Origin: Bacteroidota bacterium
GTDB lineage: Bacteria > Bacteroidota > Bacteroidia > Cytophagales > Cyclobacteriaceae
DNA: 21,029 nucleotides
Direction of reading: 5' to 3'
Assembly: GCA_023393375.1 (NCBI GenBank)
Contig: JAEWLI010000029.1
Coordinates: 1 to 21,029, forward strand
Translations under genes and position numbers: made by a program
Shown: positions 1 through 8,888 of the stretch, piece after piece
How the letters are laid out: the number at the start of each line of letters is the position of its first letter
How positions within the stretch are numbered: position 1 is the stretch's first letter
Notes under the pieces: generated by a model
The model's database searches: none
Told to the model about the DNA's origin: nothing
What the model saw: only the letters and a program-made list of their open reading frames with translations

Positions 1-2700
1 CTAAGACCCTTTCTCCAAGCATAGGTATAATTACCGGTTTCTGCTACAGAGACTTCTAAGGCACCATTATGATCAGCCTGGTCGTCACTACAATGCGTCT
101 GATGATTGATAATATCAATCTGTACAGTCATTGGATCAGGATCATGGGTCACTTCAACCGTTCTCTTATTAACAGAAACACACTGTGTATAATTATCTTT
201 GATTTCCAGTAGATAAGAACCTGCATTTAATTCATCAATTACATCACCTGTACCAATTGAAACACCCGCCATCGTATACCACTCGTAAGTATAACCTAAA
301 CTTGGCTGTGGATCAGGCATAGAAACCTGAATGGATCCGGTAAATGGAGCTGAGCAATTTTTGTTGGGCTGAATAACCAAAGTTGCATCATCGGGGTCAG
401 GAATAACAATATTTTCCCGAAGGAATTTGGTTGAATCATCATAACATCCTGTATTTTTATTAATCGTTCTTACAGTATAGGAGCCTTCTGACAGACTTCC
501 CAAAATATTGCTGGCAGGACTCATGATATTGTCCACGTTTGCCAGTTCCACACTGGCATTATCATACCAGATAAACCGATAACCTAAAGAAGGTTCACCA
601 CCAGAAGGCATGGAAGCCGTAGCCGTTAATTGTCCGTTTGGTGAAGTGTCATCGCAAGATGTTTGTTCGTGAGTTACATTTAAACCTGCTGTGGGATAAG
701 TGAAATTATCAAGGACAGATCTGGTAACTCTTGTAGGAGACATACAATCAGAACTAATCCTTCTTACTTCCAGTTGATAAGCCCCACCCCTGAGATTACT
801 TAATATCGGGCCTGTTGTTGGTAATTGTGAACCATCAGGTGCATACCAATAAAACACATAATCCGAAGCATTACCTGTAACTGCAGTTGTTGCATTTAAT
901 GAGCCTGTTCCAGTGCCTGTACAGTTAATGTTGGGTGTACGAGTAATATTATTTACCTGGATGGAAGGGATATCTAAAACGGCATTTATGTTTACTGTTT
1001 GAGTTGAAACACATTGATTGGAGCGATTGGTTACCCTAACCTGATAAGATTTGGTTCCTGAGTCAATCCCCAGTCCTGTAGCTTGTAGGCCCACATTTCC
1101 TGCCCTGTTTGCATCGAATAAAGTGGTAGCACCATCCCGCCATTCAAAACGGTATCCTAGTGCCGGATTAACAATAGAGGAGGCAGTTGCCAGAGCAGTT
1201 CCGTTTGGAGCAAGTGCATCACATGAAGTATTATTTGTTTTAGACACAGAGATTTGCGGCATATCCTGGTTCAATGGCACTTCTTCTTGTACCGCAGGGG
1301 ATACACAATTTGTAATAGCATGAGCTACTACCAAAGTATAGTTTCCGGTAGCCCGATTGCTATAGACAGGTCCTATGAAGTCTGGGGTGGATTTAGCCAA
1401 ATCACCTATAGACCATTTAAACACATAATCATTAGTCGTTCCATTATAAGTAGCAGAAAGGCTACCATTTGGTGTACCACCGCAATTGGTTTGTGCCACA
1501 GGAGTGATATCAATTAAATTGTCATCCAATTCACCAGGCTCATATTTTACCTCCACTACCTGATCAAAACAATCAGCGGCATTATGACGACCAACAATTC
1601 TATAATTTCTGGCAGTTAAATTTGGTATAACCAGCGGCGGATCATTCCTTTTAAGATTTGTTCCCGTGCCACCATTCATAGGAGTAGTATTCCAACTATT
1701 GGTATTAAAGTTCCAAGAATATACCTTAATATTATATTGTGGAGGATGATTATCAAGATACTGTATGGAAATCGAACCATTTGGATTAGTATTATTGCAT
1801 GAAGTGTTTGGTGTGACATCAACTGTAATATTCGGCACCACACTAAGGTCATTTACGGTCACTGCATTGGGTATAGAAGGGCAACCATTAGAATTTAATA
1901 TACCTACAACCGCATATGTGCCCCCAAACAAATTACTAATGGTACGGGTGGTTTCACCGGGCATTCTTGCACCTAATGTGTCCACATTATTATACCAACG
2001 GTAAGTTAATGCACTGGAGGTGTTTATAGAACTCTGTAAATTGGTTCTTGCCTGGGATACTGTAATTGCACCTCTATCTCCACATTTATCAATATGTGTA
2101 ATATTAAAAGCTGTAAGTTCAGGTCTTTCCGCAATGGATTCTACTGTTTTCGAACCAGAAACCATACAACCAGTGGTAATATTTGTAATATCCACTTTGT
2201 AGTTTCGGTCAAGCAGATTTTCAGCAGTATCATCCAGATCAATTACATTACCTGTTCCAAACTGGGTATTTTCAAACCACTGGAAGGAATAATCATCCGG
2301 ATCCTGGACTGTTCCGTCAATTGAAACAGTTGCTTTTAATACGCCATCAGGAGTATTGCAGCTACTAAAAGGGGACAATTGATCAATTACCAGGGTTTCG
2401 TTAGGTTCATCAATCAGATCGATGATCACAACACTAGTAGCAATTGATGCACATTGTTTTAAATTATGAATAGCAGTAATCCGGTACTCGCCATCATCCA
2501 TGCCTGTATAAAGGCTACCTGTATGATCGGGGGTGGTATTAAATACCCCACCTACTCGTTTATACCAGTTAAAAGTATAGCCAGTAGTAACCTGTCCAGG
2601 CATGGCATAAGCTCTGGCTTCTCCATTATCAGGATAGGAATCCACACATTTATGGTTATCACTGATTTTGATCACTTCAATTGGGAAAGGGCGAGGGGTG
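1..2700 (-). repeat. Array of at least ten diverged Ig/PKD/SprB-like protein repeats
   Basis: Within the giant secreted protein, units of about 88-104 residues follow each other. Each begins with a Cys near an 'xSC...PNG.L.A' stretch, has a central 'GY.F.WY' strand and 'L..G.Y.V', and ends with a second Cys ('TGC', 'NQC', 'DC'). First cysteines lie near 2647, 2358, 2083, 1798, 1485, 1222, 925, 655, 357 and 92; the last unit is cut by the edge. The repeats are diverged in DNA, so they are old domain duplications rather than recent tandem copies. The two cysteines per unit could form a disulphide within each domain (inference). Confidence 0.8.
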
Positions 2701-4802
2701 ATGGTTCTGGAGAACATGTTGTTGTCTTCATCACATTCTGATATGGTCTTTGGATCGTTGAATCTTACGTAAAGTGTAAATGATCCTCCAGTACCTGTTA
2801 CTCTGAGGTTCTCCAATAACACGGTATCATCTGGTTGTAAATTAACTATTTCAACCGAATCCATATTTAATCGGTTGGAAAAATCAGCTAATGGAACACC
2901 ATCATAAAAACTAACATAAAGCTTTTTATTTACAGGAAGGTCTCCCTGGTTGATCAGTCTAAAACTCAAGGTAAAGTCAGTATTAGGGCAGGTAGGAGGA
3001 TTGATTTGTACCGAACTGTCATCAAAAGTTAAATCCGGAGAAGCATAACTTGGGCATCCATTATTTTTAAGGTAAGGTGATTGGTTAAGAAACGAGTTTA
3101 ATGGTCTAACTGCACCAGGTTGCCCGGTGTTGCAATTCGTGTTGGAAAATGCCAGAAAATGTTTTTGCTGCTGGATAGGAACTGTGAGATCATCATTTAT
3201 ATTCACATTAAAGTAACCATGTTGGTTCCATACCGAACGTGCCCGTACCCATTTTTCATCTAATGAAGCAAACATTTTCACTGCTCCGTTTGATTGAGTT
3301 GATGGTGTACTACCTATTGTGAAATTATCACTTGCAGCACAGGAAACTACAATTTCTGTTTCGCCATCCCCGTTTACATCTGCTACTACAGGATATTCCC
3401 TGCCTGTCTGGGAACCACATAGGAATTTTGATCTAATGGTACCTACACCTGCTACATCCTGAATAATATGTAAATAATTTTCATCCCGATAAACAATCTC
3501 ATTTTGTCCATCACTATTAAAATCAAATACCGTAGTACCTGTATTTCCTGAAGATTTTTCAAGGATTGGTAAACTCCACTTAAATTCAAAATTCTCATTC
3601 AAAGCATATACGTGCGTTTTTACAGCAAACGTGCAATTTAATCCGGGCACATCATCAATATTGGCGATATTTACTATTCCTGTTCCATTAGGAGCCAATT
3701 CTTTATAATAATCTGAATCTGGATCATCAGAGTCAAATGTGAATTTTTTTAACTCAGGACTGGCACTCATTGGATTCAGCCATAAGAACACCGTAGGATC
3801 ACCTGTTGAACTAGTGATTGAACCATTCGCAACTATGTCCAGTTCTCCATTGCCGTCCCAGTCAGCAAGAGAAGTAAAGTTATGGTTTTCTGTCCCTGAA
3901 AAAGATGCAAAAGGATAATACTCAGTATTTTTCCTTAGTTCTGTTAAAGTCCAGTTCGTTCCGGTAGCATTCACTCTATAAATGGTCAATCCAATTATTA
4001 ATTCAAGACCTGGTGAAGCAGGATCAATATCAGCAGCAACTGAACCCGCTGGTACTCCATTAAGCCAATTTCCAGTACCCTTAACCAACAGCTGACCTGT
4101 TTCGGCATCCCTGATTTCATTCCGATAATATAATTCTGCCTTTCCATCCATATTGAAATCCGCTAAATGAATGGGGCCTGAATGCCTGGCACCTATTGTT
4201 CCTGTTCCACTATTGTACACAGCATCTACACCACCAACACCTGTCTCCCACTGTTTAACAAGGTTACAATCGTATGCAATAATTCTTCTCCCGGTACTTA
4301 AAAATATCCAACCACAATCCGGATCATCAATTTTGCCGAGGGCAATGTATTCCTGCCACTCCATGGCACCTACTAAAACTGTATTGATCGTACTCAGATC
4401 AGTACCACTTAATATGGTTAAGGAGTTATTGGCTCCTAATTGGGTATTTGCTACTACTACCTCAGGGGTCTTATCGCCCAAAATATCACCAACTACCACA
4501 ACTGAGCGGTTGGATGCTGTTCCAGCTCCTGATTTATATACTTCTCTTATATCAAAATTCGGGAATTCTGTAGGACCTACCTCACATTCCGCACCATCGT
4601 TCATAAAGAAATCTTCGCAAACATCAAATTGCGAACAATTGGAGTCATAACAATCTATGAATCCATCGCCATCATTGTCTATCCCGTCACTGCATTTCTC
4701 TTGTGTATTTTCCTGAGCAAACATCGAGCTGGCTGATGCTAGAAAAATTACAAAAAGTATGATGGCTAACTTTCCGGTTTTAGTAATAAAATTGGTTTCC
4801 AT
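1..4802 (-). CDS. Giant secreted multidomain protein (FG-GAP/CARDB/SprB-like repeats), probable type IX secretion substrate, 3' end cut off
   Basis: The reading frame is open from the ATG at 4802 to the left edge (about 1600 codons) and the C-terminus lies outside. Residues 1-30 form a signal peptide (hydrophobic core AIILFVIFLASA, likely cut after MFA). Residues 37-62 carry a Cys-flanked DNDGDG motif like calcium-binding thrombospondin-3 loops. Residues about 80-510 hold FG-GAP/VCBS-like units (DFNMDGKAELYY, DFNSDGQNEIVY, DVNGDGETEIVV). About 578-700 resemble a CARDB domain ending NDPKTISECDEDNN. From about 700 on come ten Ig/PKD/SprB-like repeats. This architecture is familiar from Bacteroidota surface proteins that end in a type B (CHU_C/gliding-motility-associated) sorting domain; that domain is inferred here, not seen. 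The PorP/SprF-like gene just upstream supports type IX export. Probable role: cell-surface adhesin or motility-associated filament. Domain assignment fairly sure, ligand unknown. Confidence 0.9.
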   Translation of the reverse strand, partial: METNFITKTGKLAIILFVIFLASASSMFAQENTQEKCSDGIDNDGDGFIDCYDSNCSQFDVCEDFFMNDGAECEVGPTEFPNFDIREVYKSGAGTASNRSVVVVGDILGDKTPEVVVANTQLGANNSLTILSGTDLSTINTVLVGAMEWQEYIALGKIDDPDCGWIFLSTGRRIIAYDCNLVKQWETGVGGVDAVYNSGTGTIGARHSGPIHLADFNMDGKAELYYRNEIRDAETGQLLVKGTGNWLNGVPAGSVAADIDPASPGLELIIGLTIYRVNATGTNWTLTELRKNTEYYPFASFSGTENHNFTSLADWDGNGELDIVANGSITSSTGDPTVFLWLNPMSASPELKKFTFDSDDPDSDYYKELAPNGTGIVNIANIDDVPGLNCTFAVKTHVYALNENFEFKWSLPILEKSSGNTGTTVFDFNSDGQNEIVYRDENYLHIIQDVAGVGTIRSKFLCGSQTGREYPVVADVNGDGETEIVVSCAASDNFTIGSTPSTQSNGAVKMFASLDEKWVRARSVWNQHGYFNVNINDDLTVPIQQQKHFLAFSNTNCNTGQPGAVRPLNSFLNQSPYLKNNGCPSYASPDLTFDDSSVQINPPTCPNTDFTLSFRLINQGDLPVNKKLYVSFYDGVPLADFSNRLNMDSVEIVNLQPDDTVLLENLRVTGTGGSFTLYVRFNDPKTISECDEDNNMFSRTITPRPFPIEVIKISDNHKCVDSYPDNGEARAYAMPGQVTTGYTFNWYKRVGGVFNTTPDHTGSLYTGMDDGEYRITAIHNLKQCASIATSVVIIDLIDEPNETLVIDQLSPFSSCNTPDGVLKATVSIDGTVQDPDDYSFQWFENTQFGTGNVIDLDDTAENLLDRNYKVDITNITTGCMVSGSKTVESIAERPELTAFNITHIDKCGDRGAITVSQARTNLQSSINTSSALTYRWYNNVDTLGARMPGETTRTISNLFGGTYAVVGILNSNGCPSIPNAVTVNDLSVVPNITVDVTPNTSCNNTNPNGSISIQYLDNHPPQYNIKVYSWNFNTNSWNTTPMNGGTGTNLKRNDPPLVIPNLTARNYRIVGRHNAADCFDQVVEVKYEPGELDDNLIDITPVAQTNCGGTPNGSLSATYNGTTNDYVFKWSIGDLAKSTPDFIGPVYSNRATGNYTLVVAHAITNCVSPAVQEEVPLNQDMPQISVSKTNNTSCDALAPNGTALATASSIVNPALGYRFEWRDGATTLFDANRAGNVGLQATGLGIDSGTKSYQVRVTNRSNQCVSTQTVNINAVLDIPSIQVNNITRTPNINCTGTGTGSLNATTAVTGNASDYVFYWYAPDGSQLPTTGPILSNLRGGAYQLEVRRISSDCMSPTRVTRSVLDNFTYPTAGLNVTHEQTSCDDTSPNGQLTATASMPSGGEPSLGYRFIWYDNASVELANVDNIMSPASNILGSLSEGSYTVRTINKNTGCYDDSTKFLRENIVIPDPDDATLVIQPNKNCSAPFTGSIQVSMPDPQPSLGYTYEWYTMAGVSIGTGDVIDELNAGSYLLEIKDNYTQCVSVNKRTVEVTHDPDPMTVQIDIINHQTHCSDDQADHNGALEVSVAETGNYTYAWRKGL

Positions 4803-5167
4803 ATATTTATTTTTATGGTATAATGGTAAATACTCTGGCACCTCCAAATATAACCGACCCCTGCTGTCTCTTCTTTGGGTGATATTACATGAGTACCTAT
4901 TGCCTTTATATAAATTAAAATATGGTATATCGTAATCTATTTTCATATTATAACCTCTTGACTATATGCTAATTAAAATCTATTAACCATTTATAAAAAG
5001 CTTTGAAATCCGATTGTCAACTTCATTGATTTGTTGAATTTTTCAAAGTATTCCTTTCAAATCTATTTTAAATCCTACATTCCCAAATCAGGAACTGTAT
5101 TTTTTATCGCCACTCCGCGTATGTTAATCGATAAAATCTATCTTTTTATCTAATTCTCTGAAATGCC
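4803..5167. other. Intergenic leader between the PorP/SprF-like gene and the giant secreted protein gene
   Basis: This 365-nt AT-rich stretch holds one good minus-strand promoter (5058-5086). No small gene or strong terminator was found. If the promoter is used, the giant protein's mRNA has an untranslated leader of roughly 250 nt. An AT-only hairpin sits at 5130-5150 but lacks a following T-run. Confidence 0.5.
5058..5086 (-). promoter_or_regulatory. Bacteroidota-type promoter for the giant secreted protein gene
   Basis: On the minus strand TTG (5086-5084) is followed after 18 nt by TAGATTTG (5065-5058). This matches the Bacteroidota -33/-7 consensus TTG-N17-23-TAnnTTTG. Expected transcription start is near 5051. 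It would let the secreted protein be expressed separately from the PorP/SprF-like gene. Sequence match only. Confidence 0.5.
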
Positions 5168-6109
5168 CTAAAAGTAAAAAGGCCCTGGGCACATCCTGTC
5201 TTTTTTAGGTGCACTAAGGTTAATCCTATAATTCAATGAAAACTCATGTGTACCAGCGGTATATTTTCCTAAATTGGAGGTTACCCAGTCGTATGCGTAA
5301 CCTAACCTGAAATAGTCGTTCAGTTTTATTTCGAAAAGGGAAATAAAGCTATCCCCAGAGCGATAAGAAACACCCAGGTTCAACACTTCTTCCAAATAAA
5401 CATGTAGATTAAGATCGGCAGCAAGAGGCATACCTTCTTCTACCCTAACTAATGTAGAGGGCTTCACTTTGATTTTGGGAGATACATCCAATACTACTCC
5501 GGTCAATAAGTAATAATACCTGGAATCTACCATTGACCTCAGATAATCATCATCCCTGATAGTTCTTTTTTTCCTTAAATATGGGATAGATAAACCTGCA
5601 TAAAACTTTTTGGTATTGTAATAAACCCCTGTGCCGAAATTTATTTTAGTATTGCTAAGGTACTCTGCAAATGAAGGATCGGGATGTTCGGTTGCCAATC
5701 TTGAAGGATCAGAAGTTAGATTATTTAATCCTGCCTGTAAACCCATAGACAAAGAGCCCATCGGCATTCTGATCTTAAAAGCATAAGAACCATATACACC
5801 TGTTTCATTGTGCATTCCAATTTTATCACTGATCACCATTAATCCTAGGCCTATATTTTTATTATGTAATCCCGAATGGACAGAAATGGTAGATGTAGAC
5901 GGAGCACCATTCAGGTTTACCCATTGGTCGCGGTAAGCTACAGTTGCTGTAAGATGATCGTGGACCGCAGCATAAGCTGGATTAATCACCAGGCCGTTGT
6001 AGAGGTACTGGGAATATACCGGTTTTTGCTGAGCGATAGCCAATTGTTTTTGAAAAATCAAAAGCAAGAACAACAAAGAAAAAATCTTAATAGTAAATCT
6101 TGCACCCAT
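5168..6109 (-). CDS. PorP/SprF family type IX secretion outer-membrane protein
   Basis: The 313-residue product has a signal peptide (hydrophobic LLFLLLIF, cut near AIA-QQ) and then the family hallmark YSQYLYNGLVINPAYAA at residues 33-49. The rest is a chain of amphipathic strands typical of this outer-membrane beta-barrel family (PorP/SprF, about 300 residues), with the usual ISVHSGLHNKNIGLGL and LRLGYAYD-like segments. SprF-type members help export or anchor a specific partner with a type B sorting domain. The giant secreted protein encoded directly downstream on the same strand is the obvious partner, though the order is the reverse of the classical sprB-sprF pair. The 365-nt gap and internal promoter suggest linked but separable expression. 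Family call is confident, partner assignment is inference. Confidence 0.9.
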   Translation of the reverse strand: MGARFTIKIFSLLFLLLIFQKQLAIAQQKPVYSQYLYNGLVINPAYAAVHDHLTATVAYRDQWVNLNGAPSTSTISVHSGLHNKNIGLGLMVISDKIGMHNETGVYGSYAFKIRMPMGSLSMGLQAGLNNLTSDPSRLATEHPDPSFAEYLSNTKINFGTGVYYNTKKFYAGLSIPYLRKKRTIRDDDYLRSMVDSRYYYLLTGVVLDVSPKIKVKPSTLVRVEEGMPLAADLNLHVYLEEVLNLGVSYRSGDSFISLFEIKLNDYFRLGYAYDWVTSNLGKYTAGTHEFSLNYRINLSAPKKDRMCPGPFYF

Positions 6110-6428
6110 GGTTGTCAGTTTATGTTTTAGTCAAATTGGAATTCTACAGGATAAAGTTAGATCAAGGAATTTACTATAATGATATCACTCATTTGTAATA
6201 GGCATTTGTGTAAGATTTTGAAGTTTAATAATCATTCAAAAAAAATTATAGGTTGATTATCAGGTGGTTATATAATTAGGTATTCAAAAATATGGAGGTG
6301 TAAATTAAAAGATTCAGTAATATTTAATTCCAGAAATATAAAAAAAATGAAAATGTCTCTTGTTGGATATGTATCTTAACGATGAAAAAGGTGTATTGAT
6401 ACATGTATTAGGGTGTCTTGTCGAAATG
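6110..6428. other. Spacer upstream of the PorP/SprF-like gene, no gene seen
   Basis: AT-rich sequence without a convincing small gene. A minus-strand -7-like TATTTTTG occurs at 6285-6292, with only CTG at the -33 position, so the promoter of the PorP/SprF-like gene is not firmly located. An inverted repeat ATGTATC/GATACAT at 6370-6376 and 6399-6405 has a 22-nt loop and no T-run. Confidence 0.3.
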
Positions 6429-6432
6429 GTTT

Positions 6433-6554
6433 AAAGTTTAAAAAGTTGAAAGCTCAAAGTTGAAAGCTCAAAGCTCAAAGTTGAAAGCTCAAAGCTCAAA
6501 GTTCAAAGTTTAATGTTCAAAGTTTAAGGTTTACAAGTTTAAAGTTTAAGGTTT
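6433..6554. repeat. Tandem heptanucleotide repeat (consensus AAAGYTB)
   Basis: About 17 heptamers stand head to tail, built from AAAGCTC, AAAGTTG, AAAGTTC, AAAGTTT and AAGGTTT. The 13 units from 6442 to 6532 are in perfect 7-nt register. The flanking units are separated by a 2-nt slip on one side and one 8-nt unit on the other. The left part (6442-6504) mixes AAAGCTC and AAAGTTG/C; the right part is all TTT-ending and more degenerate. It lies between the hppA terminator and the PorP/SprF-like gene and codes for nothing apparent. Confidence 0.9.
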
Positions 6555-6590
6555 GAAAAAGTGACCATGCCTAAATAGCGTTGACCGTTG

Positions 6591-6629
6591 ATAAACAAAA
6601 AGAGCAGCCAATTAACATCAGCTGCTCTA
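6591..6629 (-). terminator. Rho-independent terminator of hppA
   Basis: A perfect 8-bp stem (AGAGCAGC 6601-6608 with GCTGCTCT 6621-6628, 12-nt loop) is followed on the minus strand by TTTTGTTTAT. It starts 22 nt after the hppA stop codon, the expected place. Confidence 0.85.
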
Positions 6630-6650
6630 CCTATTTACAAATATTGATGC

Positions 6651-8861
6651 TTAACCTAATAAACTAAAGGCTACCGTTACACCCGACATTACAATCGTAA
6701 CCATACTCATTAACTTAATAAGGATATTCAAGCTGGGCCCTGAAGTATCTTTGAATGGATCACCTACAGTATCCCCAATTACAGCGGCTTTATGAGCACT
6801 TGAACCTTTTCCACCCATATGACCTGTTTCAATGTATTTTTTTGCGTTATCCCAGGCACCACCTGAATTAGCCATAAATACTGCCAATACAAATCCGGTG
6901 CCGAGACCACCTACTAAAAGGCCAATTGCACCAGCTACGCCAAATATCAATCCTACAGCTATTGGAACCGTTACCGCTAATAACGAAGGTAATAACATCT
7001 CTACCTGAGCACCTTTGGTGGATATTTCCACACAACGGGCATAATCAGGTTCTGTTTTGCCTTCCATAATTCCTTTTATTTCCCTGAATTGTCTCCGAAC
7101 TTCATCCACCATTTTACCAGCAGCGCGTCCAACAGCATTCATCGTTAAACCACAGAATAAAAAGGCCATCATAGCGCCGATAAAAACACCCACCAGTACA
7201 ATAGGATTCATTAAATGAACCTTAAAATAGGTCATAAAAGCTTCTATAGGAATGTTGTTCAGTTCCTCACGGGTTGTGATGGTAAAGCCGTTTGGAAATA
7301 CGTAGTTTTCTGCTGTTAATAACAACCTATCGATACCAATCCTTAATTCTTCAATGTATGAAGCTAACAAAGCCAAAGCAGTCAATGCAGCTGAACCAAT
7401 AGCAAACCCCTTACCTGTAGCTGCAGTAGTATTGCCCAGTGAGTCCAAAGCATCGGTACGTTTCCTAACTTCCGGACCCAATTCGCTCATTTCAGCATTT
7501 CCACCTGCATTATCTGCAATTGGCCCATATGCATCAGTAGCAAGAGTAATTCCCAAGGTTGAAAGCATCCCTACTGCTGCTATACCAATCCCATACAATC
7601 CCATTGACATATTGTTCAAGTCACCACTTGCAGCAAATAAATAGGCTGCAACGATTCCAATTACAACTGAAATTACTGGAACGAATGTAGAAACCATACC
7701 AATTCCCAATCCTGAGATAATCACTGTAGCAGGGCCTGTAGCTGCACTTTCAGCAATTTTTTTAGTTGGCGAATATTCTTCTGATGTAAAATATTCGGTT
7801 GCTTTTCCGATCACAATACCTACAACTAAACCTACCACAATGGCTCCCCATACACCTAACCAGTTTTCTACATCAAGTATATATAGAATGCCCAATGAAA
7901 ATACCACAATCAATATTGAACTGGCATTAACACCTTTATGCAATGAGCTCATCAAATCCCTTTGAGTTGCTCCTTCTTTAGTTTTAACAAGGTAAATACC
8001 CATAATGGAAAGTATAATACCGACAGCTGCAATTAGCATAGGTGCCAAAACCGCCTTCATCTGCATAGCAGAATCATGCATAAATGCAGCAGCTCCCAAT
8101 GCAGCAGTTGCCAAAATGGAACCTGCATAGGATTCATATAAATCTGCACCCATACCGGCCACATCACCTACGTTGTCACCAACATTATCTGCAATAGTGG
8201 CTGGGTTTCTGGGGTCATCTTCAGGGATTCCTGCTTCAACTTTACCTACCAGATCAGCACCCACATCGGCTGCTTTTGTAAATATACCTCCTCCTACACG
8301 TGCAAATAATGCTTGTGCTGAAGCTCCCATACCAAATGTTAGCATTGTGGTCGTGATAATCATCATGTTGTGGGTGTCATTGGCTGCAGGGTAGAAATAG
8401 TTGAGCACCAAGAACCAAAGGGAAATATCTAATAACCCTAACCCTACAACAACCAAACCCATTACAGCACCACTTCTGAATGCAATTCTCAAACCGGCGT
8501 CAAGTGATTTCCGTGCTGCATTGGCTGTTCGTGCAGAAGCCATGGTAGCTGTTTTCATACCAAAGAAACCAGCAAGACCAGAAAAGAATCCTCCAGTTAG
8601 AAAAGCAAAGGGCACCCATGGATTTTGCAATTGAAACCCATATGCGAGTACAGCAAATAAAATTGTAAGAACTATAAAGAAAATAGTAACCACCTTATAT
8701 TGTTGCCTCAAATATGCCATCGCTCCTTTACGCACGTGAGAGGCTATTTTCTTCATCATGTCGGTGCCTTCATCTTCACTTCTGACCTGCTTGAAAAAAT
8801 ACCAAGCAAAAGCCAATGCCAATATCGAAGCACCAGGGACTAACCAAAATATACTATTCAT
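6651..8861 (-). CDS. hppA: Membrane-bound proton- or sodium-translocating pyrophosphatase
   Basis: This 736-residue inner-membrane protein with some 16 predicted helices couples hydrolysis of pyrophosphate to cation pumping. Substrate-site motifs are all present: KAADVGADLVGKVE (196-209), EDDPRNP (214-220), DNVGDNVGD (225-233), DAYGPIADNAGGNAEM (443-458) and the C-terminal IGDTVGDPFKDTSGPS (695-710). GNTTAATGKG (476-485) has Ala480 where potassium-independent enzymes carry Lys, so this should be the potassium-stimulated class (known rule for the family). A Glu sits in GADLYESY (E243), as in sodium pumps and in some potassium-dependent proton pumps, so the ion cannot be read off safely. An extra loop of about 35 residues (515-548) lies between two helices. 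It is second in an operon, 27 nt after an unrecognised gene, and ends at a strong terminator. Confidence 0.97.
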   Translation of the reverse strand: MNSIFWLVPGASILALAFAWYFFKQVRSEDEGTDMMKKIASHVRKGAMAYLRQQYKVVTIFFIVLTILFAVLAYGFQLQNPWVPFAFLTGGFFSGLAGFFGMKTATMASARTANAARKSLDAGLRIAFRSGAVMGLVVVGLGLLDISLWFLVLNYFYPAANDTHNMMIITTTMLTFGMGASAQALFARVGGGIFTKAADVGADLVGKVEAGIPEDDPRNPATIADNVGDNVGDVAGMGADLYESYAGSILATAALGAAAFMHDSAMQMKAVLAPMLIAAVGIILSIMGIYLVKTKEGATQRDLMSSLHKGVNASSILIVVFSLGILYILDVENWLGVWGAIVVGLVVGIVIGKATEYFTSEEYSPTKKIAESAATGPATVIISGLGIGMVSTFVPVISVVIGIVAAYLFAASGDLNNMSMGLYGIGIAAVGMLSTLGITLATDAYGPIADNAGGNAEMSELGPEVRKRTDALDSLGNTTAATGKGFAIGSAALTALALLASYIEELRIGIDRLLLTAENYVFPNGFTITTREELNNIPIEAFMTYFKVHLMNPIVLVGVFIGAMMAFLFCGLTMNAVGRAAGKMVDEVRRQFREIKGIMEGKTEPDYARCVEISTKGAQVEMLLPSLLAVTVPIAVGLIFGVAGAIGLLVGGLGTGFVLAVFMANSGGAWDNAKKYIETGHMGGKGSSAHKAAVIGDTVGDPFKDTSGPSLNILIKLMSMVTIVMSGVTVAFSLLG

Positions 8862-8888
8862 ATTATTATATTTAAATTTATAGAGTGT

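Noticed and set aside
4171..4650. Plus-strand frame of 159 codons
   Set aside because: It lies wholly antisense to the giant secreted protein, whose frame shows clear FG-GAP motifs; the antisense product has no coherent features.
4845..4852. Minus-strand TATATTTG close to the giant protein gene
   Set aside because: No TTG at the required -33 distance; the site at 5058-5086 has both boxes.
5130..5150. Hairpin GATAAAA/TTTTATC after the PorP/SprF-like gene
   Set aside because: Stem is almost all A-T and no T-run follows on the minus strand, so terminator function is unlikely.
6285..6292. TATTTTTG as -7 box for the PorP/SprF-like gene
   Set aside because: Only CTG is found near the -33 position; too weak to list.
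6370..6405. Inverted repeat ATGTATC/GATACAT
   Set aside because: Short arms, long loop, no T-run and no promoter nearby; likely chance in AT-rich DNA.
6433..6554. Heptamer array considered as a CRISPR
   Set aside because: The units are contiguous 7-mers without spacers, and no cas genes are near.
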